A program made the position numbers and the translations under genes. A DNA stretch of 31,589 nucleotides from JAHCHG01 sp038246645. Lineage in GTDB: Bacteria; Acidobacteriota; Blastocatellia; Pyrinomonadales; Pyrinomonadaceae. The first letter of the stretch is position 1; every line of letters begins with the position of its first letter. Location of the stretch: the NCBI GenBank assembly GCA_038246645.1, contig JBBRVS010000042.1, positions 1-31,589 of the forward strand. The letters are read 5' to 3'. Of this stretch, positions 22,820-31,507 are shown in pieces. Below the pieces are notes generated by a model that searched no databases, was not told the DNA's origin, and worked only from the letters and a program-made list of their open reading frames with translations.

Positions 22820-25366
22820 CTAAAGAGCCTGTTTACGGGCAACTTCGACGGCTTCTTCAATTTTCATTTGGCGTCCCTTTTGATATGCTTCGGAAAAATC
22901 AGTTTTCTCAAATACCGAGTTTAATTCTTCAAGATACGCCTGACGAAAATGCCTTTCGGCGGGTTCGGTTTCAAAACCGAGCGATTCGCGTAAGTATTCC
23001 GCCACGCCCGCGAGCCGCGCCGCCCGCTCGAAATCGCCGTGCTTGACGGCAAGAGCCGCATAACCGTCAAGCGAATATGAGAGGGAAATTTTTTCACCCA
23101 GTTTTAAGACTTCGTTCATTGCTTCCTGATAATAATCGAGGGCTTGCGGATAATCGCCTTCGCCGAAACTGACCGCCGCGAGATTGTTAAGACTCCCGAC
23201 AATCCCTTGTTTATTGGCGGTTTGCCGGCAAATTTCAAAAGCCTCCTCGTAAAACGGACGAGCCGAAGCATCATCGTTTTCCATTCGCGCCAAATCGCCG
23301 AGCGACGTGAGCGAAGCGGCAATTCCGCTCAGGTCTTCCAAATCGCGGCTGACCGCTAATGCTTCATTGTAAAATTCACGCGCCGCCGCAATGTCATTTT
23401 GCCATTTGGCGACAAAGCCCAAACCTCTGATCGAAATAGCAATTTGCCGTAAATTATTTGCCGACCGGCTTTCCGCCAAACCTTTTTCGTGAGCTTTCCG
23501 CGCCGTTTCCAGATCGCCTTGATAACCTGCCGTATGACCGAGACCGCTGAAAAGCTTAAAACGCACTTCGGGAGAAGCCGCATTTTCGTGGCAATTTATC
23601 ACCCTTTCCAGCCATTTGCGTCCCTCGGACAGATGATTTTGCAAAATCCAAAAAGTCCGCAATGAAGCTGCCAGGTTTACCGCTCTAACCGGATCATTGA
23701 CGATTGCCCAATCGAGCGCAGCGCGAAGATTATCCAGCGATTCTTCGAGCCGCGCCAGCCATTTTTCTCCGGTTTCGCCAAAAATTTCCGGTTCGGCTTT
23801 TTGCGCCAGGGCAAGATAAAAGGCGGTATGATTTTTTTTCAGATGTTCGATTTTACCGCTTTTTTCCAGAATTTCGCCGGCAAATTCGCGGACGACTTCG
23901 AGGAGGCGAAAACGCGATTCCCCGTTTGCCGCTTCCGTCTGAACAAGCAGACTGTTTTCGACCAGCGCACAAATCCCGTTCAGAATATCAATATCCGCGC
24001 TGCGATCATCTTCGCTCGATTCATCCGCCGCGATCAATAATTCGGAATTTACACAAACCGATTCCGCCGCTTCAATCGTGAAATTACCCGCGAAAACCGC
24101 CAACCTTTGAAACAAGACGCGCTCGTTGTCTTCAAGCAGTTCAAAACTCCATTCGATTGCCCCGCGCATAGTTTGCTGGCGTGTCGGTAAATCTTTGGCG
24201 CCGCCCGTCAGGAGTTTTAGACGATTTTCAAGCCGCTCTAAAATTTGCGGCGGCGAAAGAATTTTGATTCTCGCGGCGGCAAGCTCGATGGCGAGCGGCA
24301 AACCTTCGAGGCGGCGACAAATTTCCGCGACAATTTCAGCATTTTCTTCGGTTAGAGGGAAATTTTGTTTGATCGCCCGCGCCCGTTCGGCGAAAAGTTT
24401 GACCGATTCGTTTTCCGCCAGATTATTAAAGACCGAATTTGTTTCAGGTATTTTAAGCGGCGGCACGATAAATTCGCGCTCCGCTTTTAAATGTAAGAGC
24501 GCGCGGCTCGTTACCAGAATTTTTAAACCGGGCGCGGTTGAAAGTAATTGCGCCAAAATCGGCGCGGCGGAAATGATCTGTTCAAAATTATCTGCGACGA
24601 GCAGAATGTTTTTTTCGCGCAAAAAGCCTTTTATGGCAACGGTTAAGTTTTTGCCGCTCGATTCTTTAACGCCGAGCGTGTCGGCGATTTCCGACGGAAC
24701 GAGTTCTGACTTGGCGACCGCCGCGAGCGCGATAAAAAACACGCCGTCGGGAACGTCCGAAAGCAGACGGCAGGCGATTTCCTGTGCAAGTCTGGTTTTT
24801 CCCGTCCCGCCGATTCCGGTTAAGGTAACCAAATTATTATTTCTCAACAGATTTTCTATCTCTGAAATTTCCTTTTCGCGCCCGACAATCGGCGTCAGCG
24901 GTAAGGTGAGATTATTCGGCAAAGTTTCGAGCGCGGCGGCATATTCGGGCAAATTATTATTTTCGTCAAATTCTTCGACCACTTGCCGCACCCGCGTCGT
25001 TACGCGGCGCGTCAGGATAATTTCCGTATCTGCTTTTATTTGTTCGACTTCGGCGCGAAAACGATAGCCGCGTTTCGGGTAAGTTTCGATATATTTTTCG
25101 CCCGATTGGTGAAGAATTTTCCTGAGCCGCGAGATATTCGAAGTCAGATTCGTTTCCTCGACAAACGAATCCGCCCAGACGGTTTCCATAATCTCGTCTT
25201 TCGAGAGCATCCGCTTATTGTTTCGCACCAGCAGTAAAAGCATTTCAAAAATCTTCGGCGTGAGCGGCACGATTTCGCCGCCGGACGACAGAAGCTTCTC
25301 CCGCGCATCAATTTCAAAGCGTCCGAAGCGGTAAATAATTTTATCTTTTTCAGGTGTTTCCGCCAT
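22820..25366 (-). CDS. Winged-helix/NB-ARC-type ATPase/TPR transcriptional regulator
   Basis: This 848-residue protein begins with an OmpR-type winged helix (about 12-108, YRFGRFEIDAREKLL to YPKRGYRFRAEV). A STAND/NB-ARC-like ATPase follows, with P-loop GIGGTGKT (K190), LLVADNFEQ as Walker B, and GLPLAIELAAARI, a typical NB-ARC signature. The C-terminal third has helical TPR-like repeats with ALDYYQEAM and ARPFYEEAFEI. Such proteins act as ligand- or partner-gated transcription factors; this architecture is common in acidobacteria. The ATG at 25366 is preferred over a TTG nine codons upstream. It is divergent from the small-TM/DUF1772-like genes, which are plausible targets. trxC follows on the same strand. 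Confidence 0.93.
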   Translation of the reverse strand: MAETPEKDKIIYRFGRFEIDAREKLLSSGGEIVPLTPKIFEMLLLLVRNNKRMLSKDEIMETVWADSFVEETNLTSNISRLRKILHQSGEKYIETYPKRGYRFRAEVEQIKADTEIILTRRVTTRVRQVVEEFDENNNLPEYAAALETLPNNLTLPLTPIVGREKEISEIENLLRNNNLVTLTGIGGTGKTRLAQEIACRLLSDVPDGVFFIALAAVAKSELVPSEIADTLGVKESSGKNLTVAIKGFLREKNILLVADNFEQIISAAPILAQLLSTAPGLKILVTSRALLHLKAEREFIVPPLKIPETNSVFNNLAENESVKLFAERARAIKQNFPLTEENAEIVAEICRRLEGLPLAIELAAARIKILSPPQILERLENRLKLLTGGAKDLPTRQQTMRGAIEWSFELLEDNERVLFQRLAVFAGNFTIEAAESVCVNSELLIAADESSEDDRSADIDILNGICALVENSLLVQTEAANGESRFRLLEVVREFAGEILEKSGKIEHLKKNHTAFYLALAQKAEPEIFGETGEKWLARLEESLDNLRAALDWAIVNDPVRAVNLAASLRTFWILQNHLSEGRKWLERVINCHENAASPEVRFKLFSGLGHTAGYQGDLETARKAHEKGLAESRSANNLRQIAISIRGLGFVAKWQNDIAAAREFYNEALAVSRDLEDLSGIAASLTSLGDLARMENDDASARPFYEEAFEICRQTANKQGIVGSLNNLAAVSFGEGDYPQALDYYQEAMNEVLKLGEKISLSYSLDGYAALAVKHGDFERAARLAGVAEYLRESLGFETEPAERHFRQAYLEELNSVFEKTDFSEAYQKGRQMKIEEAVEVARKQAL

Positions 25367-25552
25367 TGCGAGAAAATTCCAAGATTTTTCCAAGAAATTT
25401 ACAAGGACTTTTGTTGCGGACTTGGCAGATACTCGTTCTCGTGTTCAGAGAAAAAAATCTGTCGCAAGCCGATTCGGACTAATTGTAACGCCGAATTCGC
25501 AAAGCAGGCAAATTAAATAAATAACAACCGAAAACTTGAAGGAGAGAAAACG

Positions 25553-25732
25553 ATGAAAAGCCTTAACGACGAAAAAACAGACCGGGAAACCGAAATCTTT
25601 TTTGCCGTAACCATAGTAATGAGTAATTTTTTGATTTTTTCTGCGACGACCGCCATCGGCTGGTTTTTTTACCGGCTGTTAACGCAATCGAATTTGTTTG
25701 AAGTTTTGATGAATAATTTCCGATTCGTTTAA
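25553..25732 (+). CDS. Small single-TM protein, copy A of duplicated pair
   Basis: This 59-residue protein has an acidic/basic N-terminus (NDEKTDRETE), a hydrophobic core (FFAVTIVMSNFLIFS), then GWFFYRLLTQSNLFEV. GGAG upstream (about 25541) and a clean stop support it. It is similar along its length to the 57-residue product at 30583-30756: ND.K..RE, FA.T, NFL and LLT are shared. Both copies sit directly before a DUF1772-like gene. That conserved pairing is good evidence that both small genes are real. Function is unknown; an accessory subunit of the larger membrane protein is a reasonable inference. Confidence 0.75.
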   Translation: MKSLNDEKTDRETEIFFAVTIVMSNFLIFSATTAIGWFFYRLLTQSNLFEVLMNNFRFV

Positions 25733-25756
25733 ACAAGAAATAAAAGGAGAAAACAA

Positions 25757-26299
25757 ATGACCGGAAAATTTTCAATCGCTCAAATTATACTGTGGCTTTT
25801 CGTGATTGCGCGGGGCATTACGATTGGCGGTGGATTATACGAAACATTCGTAGTCATGCCGCTTTGGTCGCTCGCGCCGCCCGATTCAGTCATTGCTTAT
25901 CATCATCACAACGCCGCCAATCCGCAATTTGCGATTAACGCCGGCGGTAGATTTTGGATGTTTTTTACGCCGCTGGTCGGGTTGCTGTCAATTGCGACTT
26001 TGCTTTCGGGCTGGCGAACGCGCCCGAAACATCGGAAATGGCGGATTACAGGAAGCGTTCTGACACTTGTTGTGGTTGTTTTCACGTTTGTTTGGTTTGT
26101 GCCGAACATCATCTTGCTGACGGGCAAAGGCGTTTTGGCGATGAATCCTGATGAGGTCAAGAGTTTAACAAATTGGTGGGTGCGCTTAAATTGGTTGCGG
26201 GCGGTTTTTTATCTGACGGGCTGGCTTGCCGCTTTGCGGGCATTGAGCATTCCGCCGAAAGTCCGGGAGCAACATTTAAATGAAACAAACAATTACTGA
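25757..26299 (+). CDS. DUF1772-like four-TM membrane protein, copy A
   Basis: This 180-residue protein has four hydrophobic segments (about 8-28, 72-90, 102-128 and 148-168). Its motif GGGLYETFVVMPLWSLAPPDS ends the first segment. Length and layout resemble the DUF1772/anthrone-oxygenase-like group, but the match is by eye. AAGGAG before the ATG is a good ribosome site. It follows the small-TM gene by 24 bases and overlaps the next small gene by 20 bases, so the three form one unit. A homologue lies at 30765-31277 and a broken relative at 31270. Function is unknown; it is divergent from the NB-ARC regulator. Confidence 0.78.
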   Translation: MTGKFSIAQIILWLFVIARGITIGGGLYETFVVMPLWSLAPPDSVIAYHHHNAANPQFAINAGGRFWMFFTPLVGLLSIATLLSGWRTRPKHRKWRITGSVLTLVVVVFTFVWFVPNIILLTGKGVLAMNPDEVKSLTNWWVRLNWLRAVFYLTGWLAALRALSIPPKVREQHLNETNNY

Positions 26300-26456
26300 A
26301 ATTTTTGTCGAGGTCGAAGAAATGATTCTCGTCAGGCAAACGGGAAAAAAAGCGGCAGACGAAAACGCCTTGCCCGGTAAAGATATTCAAATTTGCCCGC
26401 ATTGCGGAGAAGCGATTGACCAAAGGGAATTATTGAAATCAGGAGAAAAAGAATGA
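26280..26456 (+). CDS. Small soluble protein with CPHC motif
   Basis: This 58-residue ORF starts at an ATG inside the last codons of the DUF1772-like gene (20-base overlap) and ends in ATGA, shared with the next tiny frame. It reads MKQTITEIFVEVEEMILVRQ, then a Lys/Ala-rich stretch and DIQICPHCGEAIDQREL. The single CPHC could be half a zinc site in a dimer. I do not recognise the family. Overlapping starts and a codon composition like that of its neighbours support a real gene, but there is no strong ribosome site. Confidence 0.55.
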   Translation: MKQTITEIFVEVEEMILVRQTGKKAADENALPGKDIQICPHCGEAIDQRELLKSGEKE

Positions 26457-26548
26457 AATACACGCAAATTTTGATCGTTGTTTTTTTAACGGTTTTAACA
26501 AATACCGGCGGGAACGCTGATTCAACAATTTGGCGCGGCGGACGATAA
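26453..26548 (+). pseudogene. Tiny signal-peptide-like frame, probably frameshifted remnant
   Basis: An ATG overlapping the preceding stop (ATGA) opens a 31-codon frame beginning MKYTQILIVVFLTVLTNTGG, which looks like a signal peptide. If one base is skipped near 26510, the reading continues as TLIQQFGAADDKSVPNAFVP to a TAG at about 26572-26574. That gives a more protein-like tail. This suggests a small secreted protein with a single-base frameshift, or simply a chance frame. Confidence 0.35.
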
Positions 26549-26593
26549 ATCTGTTCCCAACGCTTTCGTGCCTTAGAAGAATAGACCAGGATT

Positions 26594-26652
26594 TTGACAC
26601 GGATTAACACCGATAAAGTTAGTGAAAATCCGTCAAACCCGCGTCATCCGTA
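26594..26652. repeat. Degenerate palindromic CACGGATTAACAC element
   Basis: TTGACACGGAT (26594-26604) and ATCCGTCAA (about 26628-26636) are near-inverted. They are followed by a GCGTCATCCG copy, giving a degenerate palindrome of the same composition as 12515-12637. It lies in the spacer before the large secreted protein. Confidence 0.45.
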
Positions 26653-26757
26653 GTCTTTTTCAACCGCCGCTGCGCCGGAAAAATTTTTAGCGTTTTCCCG
26701 CAAGTCTGTCGCGTTAATGATTGAAAGCCGAAAAAATTAAACAGGAGAATCCTAACA

Positions 26758-29700
26758 ATGAAACATAAAAAATCAACAATCGCCAAACTTTTGACAAAAT
26801 CAAACGCCGTCATGCTGGCATCTGTAACGGCAATTTGCTTTCTGTTTCCGGTAATTGCTTTTTCGCAAGGTTTCAGATTTGTGAGTTCAGCAGGTCGCTC
26901 ACAATCGCAATCATCAACAAATTCCGGGCAAATCGCGCAGGAATTTACGGTTTCAAACTTAAACGTCGGCGGCGCGGACAAATTGCGGCAAGCGATTCTT
27001 GCCGGCAGCCGAATGACGAGTTTGCAAACTTCGGCGGGCGCGGCGGACATTGCGGCGGCGCAACGCGGCAATCCGTTTATTAATTTCGAGAACGCCAAAC
27101 CGCTCGCGGCGGACGGCGGAAATTTGGCGAATGCTGCGCCGCTTGCGCTGGCTTCGGCAGATTTTGACGCGGACGGCACACCCGATTTGGCTGTCGCCTA
27201 CGCGGGCGAAAACGGCGGTTTTGTTTTAATCAGGCGCGGCAATATCGAATCAATCTTCCCGTCGAGCGCGGACGTAAACACTGCGCCGTTTTTCGCCGAA
27301 TCGAGCAGATTTGAAATTTTGCTGGCAGCGGATTATTTGAGCGCGGGCGATTTTAACGGCGACGGACGCGCCGATTTGCTGGTAGTCAAATCGGGTTCAA
27401 ATGTTTTGATTTTTCTCGCCGGAGCGGGCGACGGAAATTTTGCCGCGCCGCAGGCAATCCACCTTAAAGGCGTGGTTACAGCATTTACCGTCGGAGAAGT
27501 CAATAATTTTGATAACTTGCCGGATGTCGCCGTCGGGATTTTGGAGAAAGGCGCGGCGAAAGTTTTGATCTTTCAAAACCGCAACGGCGCGTTTGGCGGA
27601 AAACCGGAAATCGTCAAAGTTTCAAAAAGCGTTTCCGCGCTCGCTTTCGGCGCATTGGACGCGAAAACTCCGCGCGATTTAGTCGCGGCGGCGGGTGATA
27701 AAATGGTTCTCGTCAGCGGACAGGTCAAAACGGATGCGGAAGAAAAATCATCCGAAATTGAAAAATCAAGAATCACGCGCCGCAAACTCGATTTTCAGGC
27801 GACAAATCTGGCAGTCGGCGATTTTTCCGGCGGAAACGAAAACGAAATCGCCGTTTTGTCGAAAGACGGCGCATTGAAAATTTTGAGTCCCGACGCGGAA
27901 CGCATTCGGCTTATTTCCTCAATTCAAACGCTGCCAGAAGGCGGAACTCGAACCTTTTTGCTTCCGGCGAAAGTTTCGACGCGGAAGAAAATGGATTTGA
28001 TTGTCGGCGGCAATTATCAACTGAATCTCGCCGCGAGCGATGACGCGAATAATTTATCGCTTGCGGCTTCGTTTGACGCAAACGACGCGCCCGTTGCCGT
28101 TTTGCCGATGCGTCTGAACAAAGATGCGCTTGCGGATTTGGTTGTGATCACGAAAAACAACTCAACGCCGACAATTCTGATGACCGCGCCGATGTCTGTA
28201 ATTACGGTCAACAGCACGAGTCCGATACATACTGTAGGTTCGATAAATTTAGAACAGGCAATTCACGCGGCAAATAATAATCCGGGTTTGGACGAAATTC
28301 GTTTTAACGTCCCCGATCCGAATGCGCCGATTATGATTGAATCGGATTTGCCGGAAATCTCCGAAGCGGCGACGTTCGATGCGACGACGCAAGCCGGATA
28401 TAGCGGCGAGCCGTTAATCGAAATCAGTGCCGCGCCGAGTGTCGAGTTCACGGTTCCGATGCTTCGTTTTACCAATGCAGGAAACGGCGTTTTGCGCGGT
28501 TTCGTCGTAACGACCAATAATTACTTACTCGACATCATTCAGCTTGACGGCAATAATAATTTTATCGAGGGAAATTTTATCGGGACAAACCGCGCCGGAA
28601 CTGCTTCGGGCAACACGATTGGCGGCGCGACTCCGCAGGCGCGAAACGTCATTTCGGGCGTTGCGGGTGCGCCGTCTTCGACCGGCGTTTCGGTAACGGG
28701 CAATAATAATCGAATCGAAGGCAACTACATCGGCACGGACAAAACCGGAATGTCGGCAATTCCCAACGGCGGCGGCGTTTATGTCGGCAGTATCGGGGAC
28801 GGCAACATCGAGGGCAACATCATTTCGGGAAACGGCGCAAGCGGCATCAAGTCCGTTTCTCAGCCGAGCGCGACCAGATTTCTGCAAATCGCCGACAACC
28901 TGATCGGCGTTGATGCGAGCGGCGCGAACAATCTGGGAAATTCGTCGGACGGCATCAATCTGGAATTTAACGGAACCGCGCCGACGAGCATCGAGCCTTC
29001 AAAAATCTGGAACAACGTCATTTCCGGCAACAACGGCGACGGCGTTCGCTTATTTTCAAATGCGAATTTCAACCGTAATAATGCCTCGCCGCAAGCCGGT
29101 GTATTTTTCCTTGTTGACATTGCGGCGCGTCGAAACAATTTCAACGCGGCTTTGCCGGTCGCGCCGACGGGAAACAAGATCGGCACAAACGCCGACGGCA
29201 CACAGGCATTGGGAAATTCCGGCAACGGCGTTTCGCTCACAAATGTTCAGACAAAAATTGGCGGCGCAGATTCGTCGGACGGCAATATAATCGCCAACAA
29301 CGGCGCAACCGGAATCGCCGTTTTCAGCGGCGAGGGAAACTCGATTCAATCAAACGCGATTTATTCAAACGCGCTGCTCAACATTGATCTCGGCGGCGAC
29401 GGTTTAACGCCGAACGATTTGGGCGACGGCGATACGGGACCGAACAATCTGCAAAATTATCCGGTTTTGACTTCGGCTTCGTCGAATGGTTCGCAAACTT
29501 CGGTCAGCGGAACAATCAACACCACGCCGAACACCGCTTTGACGATTCAGTTTTACGCGACTTCGGACGGCGCGACGAATTTCGGCGGCAGTCCGTTCGG
29601 AACGCTCGCCGTTACAAGCGATGCAGCGGGCAACGCTTCGTTCAGCGCGACGTTTCCCGTCGGCTTAACCGCCGGACGTTTTGTTTCCGCGACTGCCATG

Positions 29701-30030
29701 ACCGCCGACACAAACGTCGGCAACGAAAACAACACTTCCGAAATTTCGCCGGGGATGATGATTTTTGCCCCGACATCAGCGAGAGTAACGGTTGCGGGCA
29801 GAATTTTGTCGCCGCAAGGCAGAGGCATTGCGCGGGTAATTGTCAGTTTGATGGATGTGAATGGCGTAACGCGAACGGCAATTTCAAATCCGTTCGGCTA
29901 TTACCGATTTACCGCCGTTGCGGTCGGCGAAACATACGTTTTCAATGTTCGGGCAAAAGGCTGTCAATTTTTGCCGCGAGTCGTTTCGGTTACGGAAGAA
30001 ATGGAAAACTTAAATTTTACGGCAAAATAA
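26758..30030 (+). CDS. Secreted FG-GAP/beta-helix protein with regulatory-like C-terminal domain
   Basis: This 1090-residue protein begins with a long signal peptide (about 1-38, ending near AFSQG). An FG-GAP/VCBS region (about 120-460) contains calcium-loop motifs such as DFDADGTPD (near 136) and DFNGDGRAD (near 198), typical of a beta-propeller. From about 483 a right-handed parallel beta-helix follows, with repeats like EGNFIGTN, GNTIGG, RNVISG and GNYIGTD. Near 1013-1090 a carboxypeptidase-regulatory-like Ig domain (GRILSPQGRGIARVIVSL, then NPFGYYRF) ends the protein. There is no cell-wall anchor. AGGAG 12 bases before the ATG is the ribosome site. Surface adhesion or polysaccharide binding is inferred from the architecture. 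It sits between the duplicated membrane cassettes. Confidence 0.9.
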   Translation: MKHKKSTIAKLLTKSNAVMLASVTAICFLFPVIAFSQGFRFVSSAGRSQSQSSTNSGQIAQEFTVSNLNVGGADKLRQAILAGSRMTSLQTSAGAADIAAAQRGNPFINFENAKPLAADGGNLANAAPLALASADFDADGTPDLAVAYAGENGGFVLIRRGNIESIFPSSADVNTAPFFAESSRFEILLAADYLSAGDFNGDGRADLLVVKSGSNVLIFLAGAGDGNFAAPQAIHLKGVVTAFTVGEVNNFDNLPDVAVGILEKGAAKVLIFQNRNGAFGGKPEIVKVSKSVSALAFGALDAKTPRDLVAAAGDKMVLVSGQVKTDAEEKSSEIEKSRITRRKLDFQATNLAVGDFSGGNENEIAVLSKDGALKILSPDAERIRLISSIQTLPEGGTRTFLLPAKVSTRKKMDLIVGGNYQLNLAASDDANNLSLAASFDANDAPVAVLPMRLNKDALADLVVITKNNSTPTILMTAPMSVITVNSTSPIHTVGSINLEQAIHAANNNPGLDEIRFNVPDPNAPIMIESDLPEISEAATFDATTQAGYSGEPLIEISAAPSVEFTVPMLRFTNAGNGVLRGFVVTTNNYLLDIIQLDGNNNFIEGNFIGTNRAGTASGNTIGGATPQARNVISGVAGAPSSTGVSVTGNNNRIEGNYIGTDKTGMSAIPNGGGVYVGSIGDGNIEGNIISGNGASGIKSVSQPSATRFLQIADNLIGVDASGANNLGNSSDGINLEFNGTAPTSIEPSKIWNNVISGNNGDGVRLFSNANFNRNNASPQAGVFFLVDIAARRNNFNAALPVAPTGNKIGTNADGTQALGNSGNGVSLTNVQTKIGGADSSDGNIIANNGATGIAVFSGEGNSIQSNAIYSNALLNIDLGGDGLTPNDLGDGDTGPNNLQNYPVLTSASSNGSQTSVSGTINTTPNTALTIQFYATSDGATNFGGSPFGTLAVTSDAAGNASFSATFPVGLTAGRFVSATAMTADTNVGNENNTSEISPGMMIFAPTSARVTVAGRILSPQGRGIARVIVSLMDVNGVTRTAISNPFGYYRFTAVAVGETYVFNVRAKGCQFLPRVVSVTEEMENLNFTAK

Positions 30031-30089
30031 TAAGCCGAAAACCGCAAATGATTCCGGCAAAACCAAAATAAAACAGGAGAAAAATAAAA

Positions 30090-30581
30090 ATGTTACAAAA
30101 ACTATTCGGAGTTGCGATTATATTAATCGGGGCAACAGTATTTGCTTCCGCGCAGGAGAAAAGCAATCAAATTAATAAAGATGAAACTGCCGTCAGACAA
30201 ATTGTCCGGCAAGTTCAAGACGGCTGGAATGCACACGACGGCAAAGCCTTTGCCGCCCCGTTTGCGACGGATGCCGATTATGTCGTGGTCAACGGAATGT
30301 ATATAAAAGGCAGGGAATCAATCGAAAAAGGGCATACGGGAATTTTTGCGACCATTTATAAAGACAGCACCAACACCGCGACGGTTAAAAGCGTACGATT
30401 TCTGCGAAAAGATGTTGCCGTCGTTCACGTCGAGTGGAATCTGGAGTTTCGCCTCGACGGCAAAACGAACAAAGGTCACGCATTAAATACGATGATAATG
30501 ACGAAGGAAGCGGGCAACTGGAGCATCGCCGCTTTTCAAAACACGCCCATTCAGCCATTCGTGCCACAGGGAGAAAATTAA
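30090..30581 (+). CDS. Secreted SnoaL-like / SgcJ-EcaC family protein
   Basis: This 163-residue protein has a signal peptide (about 1-21, ending at ASAQ). A single cone-shaped NTF2/SnoaL-like domain follows: AVRQIVRQVQDGWNAHDGKAFAAPFATDADYVVVNG, written here in parts as QDGWNAHDGKAFA and ADYVVVNG, then GRESIEKGH. It closes with NWSIAAFQNTPI. The pattern matches the SgcJ/EcaC (DUF4440-like) group. Members are small-molecule binders or isomerases with no fixed reaction. AGGAG before the ATG is a good ribosome site. The next small-TM gene begins 1 base after the stop, so it is cotranscribed with copy B of the membrane pair. Confidence 0.88.
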   Translation: MLQKLFGVAIILIGATVFASAQEKSNQINKDETAVRQIVRQVQDGWNAHDGKAFAAPFATDADYVVVNGMYIKGRESIEKGHTGIFATIYKDSTNTATVKSVRFLRKDVAVVHVEWNLEFRLDGKTNKGHALNTMIMTKEAGNWSIAAFQNTPIQPFVPQGEN

Positions 30582-30582
30582 A

Positions 30583-30756
30583 ATGTTTAAGCAAAACGAT
30601 AAATTTAGCCGCGAAATGGATTTCTGTTTTGCCTTAACCGCAGCCTTGTTTAATTTTTTACTGCTCGGCGTTTTAGTCGGAACAATTCGGGTTTTGCATT
30701 TTTTGCTGACCCGGACCGACTGGTTAAATGCAATTTTAAGGGAATACCCGAAATAA
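30583..30756 (+). CDS. Small single-TM protein, copy B of duplicated pair
   Basis: This 57-residue protein (MFKQNDKFSREMDFCFAL, then a hydrophobic core and LLTRTDWLNAILREYPK) is a diverged paralogue of the product at 25553-25732. The conserved positions are ND.K..RE, FA.T, NFL and LLT. GGGAG about 10 bases before the ATG supports translation. It begins one base after the SnoaL-like gene and is followed 8 bases later by the DUF1772-like copy B, repeating the order seen at 25553-26299. Confidence 0.75.
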   Translation: MFKQNDKFSREMDFCFALTAALFNFLLLGVLVGTIRVLHFLLTRTDWLNAILREYPK

Positions 30757-30764
30757 CAAACATT

Positions 30765-31277
30765 ATGAGAAAACACATTGCATCTGTTTTATTAACAGCT
30801 TCGGTTTTTGCCTGGGGAATCTGGTGCGGCGGACAAATTTTCAACGAATTGATGGTTATTCCGATATGGAGCGCGTCTCCGCCAGAATCTATGAAAGCAT
30901 ACAGCGAACTTCCGAATATCGGCGGCTCACTATTCTTTCCGGTTGTCGGCACGTTGTTCTTTTTGTTTGCGCTTTCCTCGGCAATTGCGTCGTGGAAGTC
31001 AGCGCGGCGGGCAAAGAAATGGCTTGCGCTCTCGGCGGGAACTGCGATTGTTTTGTTTGGCTCATTAATATTTTATCTTGCGCCGCTCGTGGGGAGTATG
31101 TTTAAGCACAGCATCGCGGGCGATTTACCCGCCGCCGAAATCGTTGCCGGTGTCGGGCAGTGGAAATTCGGAAATCGAATTCGGTTGGTTGTTGAATGTA
31201 CCGGATTTGTCTTTTCGATCATCGCTTTGCGCGTTTGGTCGGCAGAATCACAAATTAAAGGTGAAATAAATGACTAA
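30765..31277 (+). CDS. DUF1772-like four-TM membrane protein, copy B
   Basis: This 170-residue protein has four hydrophobic segments and the motif GGQIFNELMVIPIWSASPPES, the counterpart of GGGLYETF...PLWSLAPPDS in the 25757 product. Identity elsewhere is low, so the duplication is old or the copies were acquired separately. It has no clear ribosome site and probably depends on coupling with the small-TM gene 8 bases upstream. Its last codons overlap the ATG of a decayed third copy. Function is unknown. Confidence 0.76.
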   Translation: MRKHIASVLLTASVFAWGIWCGGQIFNELMVIPIWSASPPESMKAYSELPNIGGSLFFPVVGTLFFLFALSSAIASWKSARRAKKWLALSAGTAIVLFGSLIFYLAPLVGSMFKHSIAGDLPAAEIVAGVGQWKFGNRIRLVVECTGFVFSIIALRVWSAESQIKGEIND

Positions 31278-31405
31278 ATAATTTTCAATCGCCCAAATTT
31301 TTCTTCGGCACGGCATTCGTGATTGCACGGGAACTGACGATTGGCGGCGGACTCTGTGAAACATCGGTCGCGGGATGTTTTTGCGGAGTGCCTCGCTGCC
31401 CGATG
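31270..31405 (+). pseudogene. Decayed third copy of DUF1772-like gene (5' fragment)
   Basis: From the ATG at 31270 the DNA closely follows the 5' end of the gene at 25757: shared stretches include ATTTTCAATCGC and GACGATTGGCGGCGG. The fourth codon is now TAA and at least one frameshift follows. Similarity fades after about 31380, with a possible tail to 31405. The DNA match to copy A is clearly better than that of copy B, so this is a recent, broken duplicate of copy A. Confidence 0.75.
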
Positions 31406-31423
31406 ATGAAGTTACCTTACGCC

Positions 31424-31457
31424 GTGCAACAAGTAGCGATTTAGAAAATTGTTGCAC
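31424..31457. repeat. 9-bp hairpin with adjacent direct repeat
   Basis: GTGCAACAA (31424-31432) and TTGTTGCAC (31449-31457) form a perfect stem with a 16-base loop. TGTTGCACTAA then occurs twice in tandem (31450-31471). It lies just after the decayed gene copy. There is no T-run, so it is not an obvious terminator. Confidence 0.5.
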
Positions 31458-31507
31458 TAATGTTGCACTAAAATATCGTATAAAAGTTACGCAGTTGGAA
31501 AAAGAAA

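Noticed and set aside
24126..25067. 313-codon open frame antisense to the NB-ARC regulator
   Set aside because: It is a Ser/Arg/Lys-rich mirror of a well-supported coding region, with no domain and no ribosome site.
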